A stretch of 64,000 nucleotides of DNA from Lewinellaceae bacterium (GTDB lineage Bacteria; Bacteroidota; Bacteroidia; Chitinophagales; Saprospiraceae). The stretch is from NCBI GenBank assembly GCA_020636135.1, contig JACJYK010000001.1, positions 2,032,501 through 2,096,500 of the forward strand, read 5' to 3'. Within the stretch, counting starts at the first letter, position 1. Each line of letters starts with the position of its first letter. The position numbers and the translations under genes are program-made. This document shows, in pieces, positions 41,604-50,909 of the stretch. The notes beneath the pieces are model-generated. The model was not told the DNA's origin and did not search any database. It worked only from the letters and a program-made list of their open reading frames with translations.

Positions 41604-43175
41604 ATGTGGTATATCCTGGTAACATCGAAAAAAAAATCATTCTGGCACCTTGCAGTCGTATTTCTTTTGGGTCTTTTATCCTGTGCGCCAAAGCCGAATG
41701 GACCGGTAACCATTCCTGTTCACACGGGTACGGAAGCGCTACTTAATCCCGCCCTTAAACCATTTTACCACGGTGTAGCTTCCGGAGATCCTACCCAGCA
41801 TGGAGTGATCCTCTGGACCAGGATAACCCCTGATAACTTCATGAAACACATTGATGTGGAATGGGAGCTGGCAACGGACCGGCATTGTGAAGAAATCGTC
41901 CAGTCCGGTACGGTAAGAACTTCACCGGATAAGGATTATACAGTACACATTCCTGTCACAGCGCTGACCCCCGGGCAATATTATTACTACCGGTTCAGGA
42001 GTTTGGGAGTGCAGTCGGTGATCGGCCGGACCAGGACGATGCCCGAGGAACTTGTCCCGGAGATGAATTTGGCGGTAGTCAGTTGTTCGAACTATGAGGC
42101 AGGCTATTTTAATGCGTATGGTCTGATTGCTGAAATTGATGACATCGCAGCAGTGGTTCATCTGGGCGACTACATTTACGAATATGGCACTGGAGTATAT
42201 GGGAATAAGGCATTGAACCGTAAAAATATCCCTCCCTATGAGATATTTCGTCTTAACGATTACCGGACACGGTATGCGCAGTATCATCTCGATCCCGACC
42301 TGATGCGCCTGCATCAGATGGTACCCTTCATCACGATCTGGGATGATCATGAAATTGCCAATAATTCCTATACCACCGGCGCCAAAAACCATCAGCCGGA
42401 AGAAGGCGATTACAATTTGCGGAAAGAGGCCGCCGAACAAGCTTATTACGAATGGCTTCCCATCACCCCGGATCTGAAACACCTATATCGCTCCACCGAT
42501 CTCGGGGCACTGGGGACACTCTATATGCTGGACGAGCGCCTCACTGCGCGTACAGCCCAGGCATCCGGAGTTGATGACCCCATTTACCTGGATTCCCATC
42601 AGGCCATGATTGGCCATGAACAATTAGCCTGGCTGGAAGACAAAGTTGCTGAAAAGCCTGATGGATGGCATCTGATCGGTAATCAGGTGTTGTTTTCTTT
42701 GCCGCATGCAGCAGGGAGAAAACCGAATATGGACTCGTGGGCTGGTTACCCTACCGAACGACTGCAGATTATCAACTGGCTTTCCGACCCCAAGGTGCAA
42801 AATGTGATTTTTCTGACGGGTGATAGTCACAGCTCCTGGGCATTCGAGGTCCCACGGTCCATTGCGGATTACCGTACGTCGCACCGCTCACTGGCAGTGG
42901 AATTTGCAACACCATCCATTACCTCTGCGAATGCCGATGAGAGCATTCCCTTGGATACAGTTTTGGTAATTGAGCAGAACATGATGCGGGATACGCTCAA
43001 TGCACCAATGAAATACATCGACTTACACGATCATGGATACATTTTACTGCGGATCAGACCAACGGAAATTGCTGCCGAATACCGCTATGTTGACCGTATC
43101 AATGCGCCATCGATCCATCAGAATACAGCAGCCGTCTGGAGGGTATTGAAAGGCTCGTCTTTTCTATCAAGGTGA
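41604..43175 (+). CDS. PhoD-type alkaline phosphatase/phosphodiesterase lipoprotein
   Basis: A 523 aa PhoD-family protein. Signal peptide and lipobox end at C27 (LLSC). GVASGDPTQHGVILWTRIT is the N-terminal domain, and the metal-site motifs are HLGDYIYEYGTG, TIWDDHEIANN and FLTGDSHSSW. PhoD enzymes hydrolyse phosphodiesters or phosphomonoesters in the periplasm using Fe/Ca. The last 9 bases overlap the convergent mutS stop. Confidence 0.9.
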   Translation: MWYILVTSKKKSFWHLAVVFLLGLLSCAPKPNGPVTIPVHTGTEALLNPALKPFYHGVASGDPTQHGVILWTRITPDNFMKHIDVEWELATDRHCEEIVQSGTVRTSPDKDYTVHIPVTALTPGQYYYYRFRSLGVQSVIGRTRTMPEELVPEMNLAVVSCSNYEAGYFNAYGLIAEIDDIAAVVHLGDYIYEYGTGVYGNKALNRKNIPPYEIFRLNDYRTRYAQYHLDPDLMRLHQMVPFITIWDDHEIANNSYTTGAKNHQPEEGDYNLRKEAAEQAYYEWLPITPDLKHLYRSTDLGALGTLYMLDERLTARTAQASGVDDPIYLDSHQAMIGHEQLAWLEDKVAEKPDGWHLIGNQVLFSLPHAAGRKPNMDSWAGYPTERLQIINWLSDPKVQNVIFLTGDSHSSWAFEVPRSIADYRTSHRSLAVEFATPSITSANADESIPLDTVLVIEQNMMRDTLNAPMKYIDLHDHGYILLRIRPTEIAAEYRYVDRINAPSIHQNTAAVWRVLKGSSFLSR

Positions 43176-45824
43176 GTCGTTGGGTATAGCATTTAAAAGC
43201 ATATCCTGCCACTCCTTGATCTTGAGCATGCATTCGATAGGTGTCATGCGATGGAGGTCTGATTCTTCGATGGCCTGACGCAGGGCTTCCAGTTCAGGGT
43301 TGCTGGTCTCGAAGATATTGAGCTGCATAGGCTGGGGGAGCGTTGGGATCCCAGTTTTCACCGGTTTGTTCTGTGAGTGAGTCCTTTGTTCCAACTGTAC
43401 TAGCAGCTGTTCCGCACGTTGAATCACTATCCGGGGCATTCCTGCCATGCGCGCTACATGGATGCCAAAACTGTGGCTTGACCCGCCAGGTACCAATTTT
43501 CGCAGGAAAATGATCTTTGCACCGATCTCTTTAACAGCCACATTGAAATTTTTAATGCGCACGTATCGGTCTGTAAGTTCATTCAATTCATGGTAGTGGG
43601 TCGCGAACAATGTTTTAGCCCGGGCATATTCATTTTCATGGAGGTATTCTGCAATCGACCAGGCGATGGAAATTCCATCGTAAGTGCTGGTGCCGCGGCC
43701 GATCTCGTCCATCAGGATCAGACTGCGGTTCGTGATGTTGTTCAGGATGTTGGCTGTCTCATTCATTTCCACCATGAAAGTGGATTCTCCCGAGGAAATG
43801 TTGTCTGAAGCGCCCACCCGGGTGTAGATCCGGTCCAGCAACCCGATACGTGCATATCCGGCCGGAACAAAGCTGCCCATTTGAGCCATCAGGCAGATCA
43901 GGGCTGTTTGGCGGAGAACAGCTGATTTACCGGACATATTGGGCCCGGTGATCATCAGGATTTGTTGCTGGTCATTGTCGAGGAAAATGTCATTGGGGAC
44001 ATATTGCTCACCCAGTGGCAATTGCTGTTCAATGACCGGATGCCGCCCCTCTTTGATGTCAATGATGTAGTTTTCATCGATGATCGGTTTGACATAACGG
44101 AATTTTTCCGCATTGCGTGCAAAAGCCAGCAGACAATCCAGTTTGGCAATGGTGCGGGCATTGTGCTGAATCGGCTCCACATATTCCAGTAATTCGGTGA
44201 GAAGTTCCCGGAATATGGTTTCTTCCAGAGCCTGAATACGTTCTTCAGCCCCCAGTATCCTGGTCTCCAGATGTTTCAGTTCGTCGGTGACATACCTTTC
44301 AGCATTAGTCAGGGTTTGCTTGCGCACCCAATGATCCGGGATCAGACCGGCATCCTTGTATTTATTGGTTACCTCCAGATAATAACCAAAAACATTATTG
44401 AAGCCGATTTTCAGGTTGGTGATACCGGTTGCAGCTGATTCCTTGGTTTGTATGTCCAGCAACAACTCCTTGCTGTGTCCGATGACATGTCTGAGGTCGT
44501 CCAGCTCTTCATTTACACCCGGGCGGATCACCTGTCCCTTTTGGATCTGGACCGGGGGATCTTCCTGGAGCAGCGCCCCGATGCGGTCCCGGATATTAGA
44601 GCATAGTTGGAGGTTGTCCGCGATGGAGACCAGAACCGGATCTTTGGTATCCATCAAATTTTGTTGCACCGGTTCCAGGATCCTGAGTGATTTTTTCAGT
44701 TGGTTGACTTCACGTGGATTGACTTTTCCCACGGAAACTTTGGAGATCAGGCGTTCCAGGTCACCAATTTGCAGGATGAGCTGGGTCAATTCATCTCGCA
44801 GCGCAGGATGCTCATAAAAATAGCCTACCTGAGCCAAACGGCGCTGGATGGCATTGACTGAGAGGAGGGGAAAGAGGATCCACCTTCGCAAGAGTCGGGC
44901 GCCCATGGGTGATACGGTCTCATCCAGAATGTCCACCAAAGCTTTACCTCCCTCGCCCTGACTGCGCAATAATTCCAGGTTTCGAATGGTAAATTTATCC
45001 AGCCACACATAATCGCCTTCCTGCAATCGTCTCAATGCCGTTATGTGTGCCAGTTGATTGTTTTCAGTACTGGACAGGTAATGCAAAGTAGCGCCGGCAG
45101 CAATTTGCCCGGCTTCAAGGTCTTCCACGCCAAACCCCTTCAGCGTGGCAACCTGAAAATGGTCAAGTAATTTTTGGCGGGTGAACTCGGTGGTAAAGAT
45201 CCATTCGTCGAGGCCATAAGTGTAGTATGCTTCCCCAAAATGCTGTTTAAACGATTGGACCGATCCTTTGGGCAGGATAACTTCAGCCGGAGAAAAACTT
45301 TGCAGCAATTTAGAAATAGATGCAGTGTTTCCTTCGGCAATATAAAACTCACCGGTAGAAATATCCAGGAATGCAATCGCATCCTCTTGCTTCCCGGCAT
45401 GAAAATAGCAGGCCAGGTAATTGTTTTCCTTGAAATCCAGTAAATTATCATTCAGGGCCAGTCCTGGTGTTACCATCTCTGTAACGCCCCGTTTGACTAT
45501 TTTCTTCTCTTTACTTGGTTGCTCCAGTTGCTCACAGATGGCTACCCGGTATCCGGCTTTTACAAGCCGGGGCAAATACATATCCAGTGCATGGTAGGGA
45601 AATCCTGCCAGTTCGACATCACTTCCACCGTTATTCCGCGCAGTGAGGACGATGCCGAGTACATCGGCAGTCTTGACGGCGTCTTCTCCAAATGTCTCAT
45701 AAAAGTCTCCGACACGGTATAGCAGGATGGCGTCCGGATATTGCCCTTTCAACAGGGAATATTGCTGCATCAAAGGGGTGACTTTTGATGCTTCGGCGTC
45801 CGGTTTCTTTTTTTGTTTTGCCAA
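43167..45824 (-). CDS. mutS: DNA mismatch repair ATPase MutS
   Basis: An 885 aa MutS. The mismatch-binding FYE is present in GDFYETFGEDA near residue 40, the P-loop is ITGPNMSGKSAV near residue 626, and SGESTFMVEMNETANIL, LILMDEIGRGTSTYDG (Walker B) and TLFATHYHEL follow. This is the MutS1 repair type, not MutS2. It recognises mismatches and activates MutL. It is a single gene facing phoD, with overlapping stops. Confidence 0.96.
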   Translation of the reverse strand: MAKQKKKPDAEASKVTPLMQQYSLLKGQYPDAILLYRVGDFYETFGEDAVKTADVLGIVLTARNNGGSDVELAGFPYHALDMYLPRLVKAGYRVAICEQLEQPSKEKKIVKRGVTEMVTPGLALNDNLLDFKENNYLACYFHAGKQEDAIAFLDISTGEFYIAEGNTASISKLLQSFSPAEVILPKGSVQSFKQHFGEAYYTYGLDEWIFTTEFTRQKLLDHFQVATLKGFGVEDLEAGQIAAGATLHYLSSTENNQLAHITALRRLQEGDYVWLDKFTIRNLELLRSQGEGGKALVDILDETVSPMGARLLRRWILFPLLSVNAIQRRLAQVGYFYEHPALRDELTQLILQIGDLERLISKVSVGKVNPREVNQLKKSLRILEPVQQNLMDTKDPVLVSIADNLQLCSNIRDRIGALLQEDPPVQIQKGQVIRPGVNEELDDLRHVIGHSKELLLDIQTKESAATGITNLKIGFNNVFGYYLEVTNKYKDAGLIPDHWVRKQTLTNAERYVTDELKHLETRILGAEERIQALEETIFRELLTELLEYVEPIQHNARTIAKLDCLLAFARNAEKFRYVKPIIDENYIIDIKEGRHPVIEQQLPLGEQYVPNDIFLDNDQQQILMITGPNMSGKSAVLRQTALICLMAQMGSFVPAGYARIGLLDRIYTRVGASDNISSGESTFMVEMNETANILNNITNRSLILMDEIGRGTSTYDGISIAWSIAEYLHENEYARAKTLFATHYHELNELTDRYVRIKNFNVAVKEIGAKIIFLRKLVPGGSSHSFGIHVARMAGMPRIVIQRAEQLLVQLEQRTHSQNKPVKTGIPTLPQPMQLNIFETSNPELEALRQAIEESDLHRMTPIECMLKIKEWQDMLLNAIPNDSP

Positions 45825-46144
45825 ACTGCAGGTCGGTTTAGCCCACGAAGGTCTTAAATTAATAAAAAACTTATATGAAAAAGAATTAGATTTTCTGGTT
45901 TTTAAGGCTGAAGGACCAGGGAGTTAAGCATGTTGTTTTGTATCCTGCCAGTGGTAAGGTAGCCTGTTGTGATGTATTCCCTGTAGGTTCTGGTATAATG
46001 GGGCGTTTAAATAATCCCGGCCTATGCGTTTTTAAACAATCTCTTGTCACCGCAACGTGGAATGGGTCTTTATAATTGATTTGGCAAAGGTTGTAATAGC
46101 AAGGCATTTTATTAAATTTGCGGCGATTTTAAAGCAATCCGAAC
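45825..46144. other. Intergenic region between mutS and the TerB-like gene
   Basis: 320 bases between divergent genes. It holds the promoter at 46091-46120 for the plus-strand gene. No good promoter match was seen for mutS. A 73-codon open frame on the minus strand (45886-46107) has no signal or family and overlaps the promoter, so I do not call it. Confidence 0.6.
46091..46120 (+). promoter_or_regulatory. Bacteroidota-type promoter for the TerB-like gene
   Basis: TTG (46091-46093), 19 bases, TAAATTTG (46113-46120) is a full match to the phylum consensus, 24 bases upstream of the start codon. Confidence 0.65.
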
Positions 46145-46636
46145 ATGATCCAAGCTTTTGAACATTTGACCGCGGCGGAAGTCCAGGAGATGTATGATGC
46201 CATTCCTCTGATCACAATTCTGATCGCTGGTGCAGATGGAAAAATAGATATCAATGAGGTGAATTGGGCACGCAAGGTCGCTCATATTCGGACCTACGCT
46301 ACTGACAAGGTATTATTCGATTACTACCAGGAGGTCGACAAACATTTTGATGAACGCTATACGCATTTCATCAATACCTTGCCCTCGGATGCTCAAACCC
46401 GTGGTGAATCCATCAGTTTGACCTTATCCCATCTGAACCGTCCATTTGAACGGATGGATCCGCATTATGCTTATCACCTGTGGCGTAGTTTTCGATCCTT
46501 CGCCAAACAGGTGGCCAAGTCTTCCGGAGGATTTTTTAGCTTTTTCAGCATCTCCAAACATGAAGAAAAATGGTTGGATTTGTCCATGATTAAGGCTATC
46601 GCCCGCCCGGTTGATTTTGAAGAGGAGGAAGAATAG
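46145..46636 (+). CDS. TerB-like protein of unknown function
   Basis: A 163 aa acidic helical protein. The stretch ITILIAGADGKIDINEVNWA (residues about 23-42) resembles the TerB fold, where an acidic pair (D-G-x-I-D-x-x-E) binds metal. The rest is helical, ending in an acidic tail EEEEE. No signal peptide. TerB-type domains are linked with tellurite or stress responses, but this role is not shown. It has its own promoter and no co-directional partner. Confidence 0.7.
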   Translation: MIQAFEHLTAAEVQEMYDAIPLITILIAGADGKIDINEVNWARKVAHIRTYATDKVLFDYYQEVDKHFDERYTHFINTLPSDAQTRGESISLTLSHLNRPFERMDPHYAYHLWRSFRSFAKQVAKSSGGFFSFFSISKHEEKWLDLSMIKAIARPVDFEEEEE

Positions 46637-46766
46637 CGTTAATTCCCCGGTAGGGAATGCCCGCTAAGGAGCATCTTCTTATTAATGACCTGCCAGAGGC
46701 AATGTAGCCACCTGAACATTTCATCGAATAGGTATGGATTGTTTGGTCGTGTTGATTTACCGGAAA

Positions 46767-47579
46767 TCAATAGGGTAAAACCATAACCTTTTTAGACACA
46801 ACCTGATTGCCCTGTCCCACAGCAATGAAATATGTACCCGCTGCAAGATTCTCACTAATCACTGGAAATTCATTCATACCCGGCGTCAGATGGACATTTT
46901 TCTGTGAGGCGACTCTACCCATCATGTCATACAATGTGATGGTCGTTCTGGACTCCTGATCTGAAAAAATGGTGATGGTGCTATTGGGTGTCAGTGGATT
47001 GGACTTCAGTTTAAACTTGCTTTCGACTGTTGGTGGGGTTTGTATTGACGACACTTCTTCGCATTGTCCGGTTTCACGGACCTCGATGGAATAGACTCCC
47101 GGAAATAAAGGACCAGGAACTCTCGCTTCGATTGGGCCCAAAACGGTGCCCAGTGTCAGATCAATGGTCAGGTCATAACTGCCTACGGAGACCGTATCGT
47201 TGACAGTACCACCTAAAACAACACAGCCGTATTGCAGGGCAAGCATTTTACAGTCTTCAGGATTGCACATGTAGGATAATCCGGCTGGCAGCCCTTTGAC
47301 AGCAGTGGTTGGATTTAATTGAGCATAACTCAAGGCCAATGGAAATCCCTGATTGACGACCACATCCGGAATGAACATGGTGAAAGTGAGCTCATAGGAC
47401 TCTCCTTTGCAAGCAGCCTTTTTTATCCCTGACGTGCTGTCACCTTCGATATACGGGCGCGGAGCTATAATGGACCCGGAATCAAGAGCCATGGTATCCG
47501 GCGTACAGACTTGTGCACGTAAAGGGACCAGGGAAGTAAGCAGGAGCATTGCGGCGATGAGGTGTAAATATCCTTTCAT
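46767..47579 (-). CDS. Secreted protein with T9SS C-terminal sorting domain
   Basis: A 270 aa secreted protein. The signal peptide ends near VPLRAQVC. Residues about 25-185 are a beta-rich region with six or so cysteines, unassigned. The last 75 residues are a T9SS type A sorting domain: STITIFSDQESRTTITLYDM, GRVASQKNVHLTPGMNEF and the end VVSKKVMVLP. This directs export by type IX secretion and attachment to the surface. It is divergent from the TonB receptor gene. Confidence 0.87.
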   Translation of the reverse strand: MKGYLHLIAAMLLLTSLVPLRAQVCTPDTMALDSGSIIAPRPYIEGDSTSGIKKAACKGESYELTFTMFIPDVVVNQGFPLALSYAQLNPTTAVKGLPAGLSYMCNPEDCKMLALQYGCVVLGGTVNDTVSVGSYDLTIDLTLGTVLGPIEARVPGPLFPGVYSIEVRETGQCEEVSSIQTPPTVESKFKLKSNPLTPNSTITIFSDQESRTTITLYDMMGRVASQKNVHLTPGMNEFPVISENLAAGTYFIAVGQGNQVVSKKVMVLPY

Positions 47580-47639
47580 AAATATTTCTTACATTTCCTT
47601 TAAATATAACCGGTTTTTGACAAATTAATCGAGCTGCGT

Positions 47640-49889
47640 ATGTTAAAGCCTGGCAATTGGAAATTAGCGATCTTATTTGTCTGCCTATTCTCAACATGGT
47701 TACCGGCTCAGGACATCAGGCTATCCGGAAAGATTGTTGACGGGCATACCGGGGAGGCCCTGGTTGGAGCTACGGTACAGTTTTCCACGGGCGGCACCTT
47801 ATCCGATGCTGATGGTGGTTTCCAGTTAAGCTTGCCCACAGGCCATTATCAGCTGGATGTGCGTTACGTAGGTTATGATAATAAAATGGTGGACCTCGAT
47901 CTGGCCAGGGATACTTCCCTGGTGATCGAAATGGCTGTAGCGGAAAATTTACTGCAAACCGCTGTGGTTACCACATCACGGTACGCCCGTCCGCTCAGTG
48001 AATCAACCATCAGCCTGGATGTGATCAAACCGGACATGGTCCAGCGTAACAGTCCTTCTTCCGTTGAAGAATTGTTGGGCAAGGTTCCTGGTGTCACCAT
48101 CGTAGGTGATCAAGCCAATATTCGGGGGGGCTCCGGATTTTCCTATGGCGCAGGTAGCCGGGTACTGCTCCTCTTGAATGACATGCCGGCCTTACAAACC
48201 GATGCCGGATATCCGAACTGGAATGATATTCCGGTGGAGACCCTTGGTCAGATCGAAGTAGTTAAGGGGGCATCCTCTGCACTTTATGGTTCCAGTGCCC
48301 TCAATGGGATTATCCACTTTCAAACCACCTACCCGGGCAGTGAACCGGAGACCAAGATAAGCGCTTACTATACCCATTATTTTACGCCCCGGGACCCGGC
48401 AAAAAAATGGTGGGACAAAGCACCGCATGCCTGGAACCTGGAATTCAGCCACAAACAAAAAATCGGCAAGCTGGACCTGGTATTGGGAGGCTTCCTGACG
48501 GACGGCAACAGCTACGCTCAAGGTTCCGGCCGTCATTATGGCCGGGGTGAGATACAGACCAGGTACCGGATCAGTGAACGTGCGACGCTTTCATTGGGGG
48601 CATACATTAACAAAGGCAGAACCAGCAGCTTTTTTTATTGGAAGGATGCGGAGGCAGGAGCCTACCAACCGACGGAAGGTACCGAATCGGAATCCAAACG
48701 GTTTCGCTATTATGTGGATCCGCAGTTCACCTATTTCTCGAAACAAGGAGGCAGACACCGCATCCAAGGAAGAATCCTGGGGATCGACAACAATGTCACC
48801 GGCGGCAAGTCCAACGCTTCTTTCAATCTGTTTACGGAGTATCAATACAGCAAGGATTGGGCTGACTGGGATGCCAACCTGACAGGCGGGGTGGTGTACA
48901 ATCGCAGCATCGTCAATGCACCTTTGTATGGTGACAGTACGTTCCTGGGCCAAAACGCCAGTATTTATGCACAGATATCTAAAAAGATTGATGACCGTTT
49001 GACCCTGACAGGTGGCTGGCGCTACGAATATTTTCTATTGAAGGGCCCGAGTCAGCTGGGCGATTATTCATTTCCGGGTGGAAAGGAGGCACAAGACAAA
49101 CCGGTCTGGCGTGTGGGGGCGAATTGGCAACTATTTGATTTTACCTACCTGCGTGCTTCCTGGGGACAGGGATTCCGCTTCCCTTCAATCGCGGAGAAAT
49201 TCATACAGACTTCTTTTGGCACTACCCTGATCACACCAAATCCCACGTTGAAAAGCGAGTCCGGATGGAGTTCTGAGATTGGGATCAAGCAAGGCATACA
49301 ACTTGGTGGGTGGAGGGGGTTCCTCGATGCTTCGGCATTTTGGAGCCAGTACCAGGATATGATGGAATTTGTTTTCACCGGGTTCATCCGTGGATTCCAG
49401 TCACAGAATATTGGCAACACGGATATCAAGGGATTTGAGGTGAGCCTGGCCGGGGAGGCAAAACTGTGGGGCATCCCAATGTCCATCCTGGCGGGGTATA
49501 CCTACATCGATCCGCGATTCCAGGAATTTACGGAACTCGATGACCAGCGCTCATCCGTTGATTACAACATCCTCAAATACCGCTCTAAGAATCAGTTCAC
49601 GATGGACTGGCAATGGACTTTCCACCGGCTTAAAATAGGAACCAGTACGATATATCTGAGTAAAATGGAGGCCATCGACAGTATTTTCGAATTGGTTATT
49701 CCAGGGGTGAAGTCATTCCGTGAAACCCATGGTGGTTTTCAGGTTTGGGATGCCCGTCTTTCCTACGATATCCGGCCGGTGACGGTTTCCCTTATCCTGC
49801 GCAACGCATTTAATGCAGAATATGCGTCCCGCCCTGGCCAACTGGATGCTCCGAGGAATTTACTGGTCCGTGCCGACTGGAAGTTTTAG
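47640..49889 (+). CDS. TonB-dependent receptor with carboxypeptidase-regulatory-like N-terminus
   Basis: A 749 aa outer-membrane receptor. After the signal peptide (cleavage near WLPAQD) comes a beta-sandwich domain of the CarboxypepD_reg-like type (GKIVDGHTGEALVGATVQFS, residues 31-50). The plug follows (about 115-230: PSSVEELLGKVPGVTIVGDQ; GASSALYGSSALNGIIHF), then the barrel, ending DWKF. The ligand is not evident; cobalamin-, siderophore- or sugar-type importers share this layout. The stop lies 24 bp before a heptamer repeat array. Confidence 0.92.
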   Translation: MLKPGNWKLAILFVCLFSTWLPAQDIRLSGKIVDGHTGEALVGATVQFSTGGTLSDADGGFQLSLPTGHYQLDVRYVGYDNKMVDLDLARDTSLVIEMAVAENLLQTAVVTTSRYARPLSESTISLDVIKPDMVQRNSPSSVEELLGKVPGVTIVGDQANIRGGSGFSYGAGSRVLLLLNDMPALQTDAGYPNWNDIPVETLGQIEVVKGASSALYGSSALNGIIHFQTTYPGSEPETKISAYYTHYFTPRDPAKKWWDKAPHAWNLEFSHKQKIGKLDLVLGGFLTDGNSYAQGSGRHYGRGEIQTRYRISERATLSLGAYINKGRTSSFFYWKDAEAGAYQPTEGTESESKRFRYYVDPQFTYFSKQGGRHRIQGRILGIDNNVTGGKSNASFNLFTEYQYSKDWADWDANLTGGVVYNRSIVNAPLYGDSTFLGQNASIYAQISKKIDDRLTLTGGWRYEYFLLKGPSQLGDYSFPGGKEAQDKPVWRVGANWQLFDFTYLRASWGQGFRFPSIAEKFIQTSFGTTLITPNPTLKSESGWSSEIGIKQGIQLGGWRGFLDASAFWSQYQDMMEFVFTGFIRGFQSQNIGNTDIKGFEVSLAGEAKLWGIPMSILAGYTYIDPRFQEFTELDDQRSSVDYNILKYRSKNQFTMDWQWTFHRLKIGTSTIYLSKMEAIDSIFELVIPGVKSFRETHGGFQVWDARLSYDIRPVTVSLILRNAFNAEYASRPGQLDAPRNLLVRADWKF

Positions 49890-49913
49890 GGCTAAAGCCC
49901 GTGAGGTTCAGTA

Positions 49914-50072
49914 CCCATGCTCCATGCCCCTTGCTCTATGCTCCATGCCCCATGCCCCATGCCCCACGCTCCATGCTCCACGCTCCATGCTCCATGCTCC
50001 ATGCCCCATGCTCCTTGCCCCATGCTCCACGCTCCATGCTCCATGCTCCACGCTCCATGCCCCATGCTCCAT
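49914..50072. repeat. Tandem 7-bp repeat array, 22 full units
   Basis: The array is 159 bases long: 22 complete heptamers of consensus YCCAYGC (mainly TCCATGC, CCCATGC, TCCACGC) and five bases of a 23rd. Only two units carry CTTGC and one TCTATGC. It fills the gap between the convergent TonB receptor and DUF547 genes and runs into the stop codon of the latter. Because seven is not a multiple of three, all frames are open and give 7-residue peptide repeats, which are artefacts. Confidence 0.95.
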
Positions 50073-50785
50073 CATTTTCCATTCAGCGCCCAGTCGTATT
50101 CTTTATAGGCGATAGCAGCACCGGACTTGATGGTGGTTGCAGAATAATTATTTAAATAGGAGATCAGGTTGCCAAAGTCCTGGTTATACCATTCGAATAT
50201 TTTGGAAACCTGGATATTGGATGTCTTGATGGTATTGTAAGCGGGGTTATTGACAAAGGATTTTGCCCGTTGTTCCAGTTGTGCATCCAGGGTGGCTGGC
50301 ATCCAGGCTTGATTCAGCAGGGGAGGGCAGGACTTCGCTGCACAGTTTACCGCAAAATGGATGCGTGGCTCCTTGAATTGAGGTCGGATGATCTCGTTTT
50401 CAATTTGATTCAGCGAATAGGATTTATTGCCCAGTTTGATCCAGACCTTGTCCCAGGCTTTGCCACCATCGATATCCATGATGGACTTGACAGGATAGTT
50501 GTTGAGGATCAATTTGATGGTAAATGCATTGTAGGTATTGATCCAATAGGCGAGTTTTTCCTCGCGGGACCATCCATCCTGAACCGGGTTGCTGGCCAGG
50601 GACTGCAAATACGTATCCAGTAGGGTGTGTTCTGCTTTTAATCCCTGATAATTGACCTGGCCCTGGTTATCCACAAAGGTAGAGAGGACCTGAGTCCACA
50701 AGGTGTGATCCGGACCTGAAATCATGACCTTGTCTGTGTAGATAATAAGTGAAAGCAGAAAAGTTATCAGCATTTTGCCAGCCAT
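50072..50785 (-). CDS. DUF547 domain-containing secreted protein
   Basis: A 237 aa protein with an N-terminal hydrophobic segment (about residues 4-18) for export. DUF547 blocks: LAYWINTYNAFTIKLIL, KLGNKSYSLNQIENEIIRP, and PRIHFAVNCAAKSCPPL with a conserved His and two cysteines. The function of the domain is unknown; it shares a papain-like cysteine and histidine. The stop abuts the heptamer array. The gene is divergent from the dehydrogenase gene at 50910. Confidence 0.87.
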   Translation of the reverse strand: MAGKMLITFLLSLIIYTDKVMISGPDHTLWTQVLSTFVDNQGQVNYQGLKAEHTLLDTYLQSLASNPVQDGWSREEKLAYWINTYNAFTIKLILNNYPVKSIMDIDGGKAWDKVWIKLGNKSYSLNQIENEIIRPQFKEPRIHFAVNCAAKSCPPLLNQAWMPATLDAQLEQRAKSFVNNPAYNTIKTSNIQVSKIFEWYNQDFGNLISYLNNYSATTIKSGAAIAYKEYDWALNGK

Positions 50786-50909
50786 CGGTAATTCATTTTG
50801 CGTATTTCAAATTTAAAGAACGCAAGAAGGAACGCCATGGTTCGTTCCTGATGCAATCGGTAACGAACATTAACAGGTGTTTTGGTATTTTGGTTGACAA
50901 AAGTAATCA

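Noticed and set aside
45886..46107. 73-codon minus-strand open frame between mutS and the TerB-like gene
   Set aside because: No signal peptide, domain or codon-use support, and it overlaps a good promoter for the next gene.
46642..46658. Terminator after the TerB-like gene
   Set aside because: ATTCCC-CGGTA-GGGAAT can form a 6-bp hairpin, but no T-run follows it.
49914..50072. Possible CRISPR array
   Set aside because: The unit is 7 bp and contiguous, with no spacers; there are no cas genes.
49813..50155. Three overlapping plus-strand open frames giving Met-Leu-His-Ala-Pro-Cys repeats
   Set aside because: They come from the 7-bp repeat array, which is open in every frame; they overlap the TonB-receptor end and have no start context or family.
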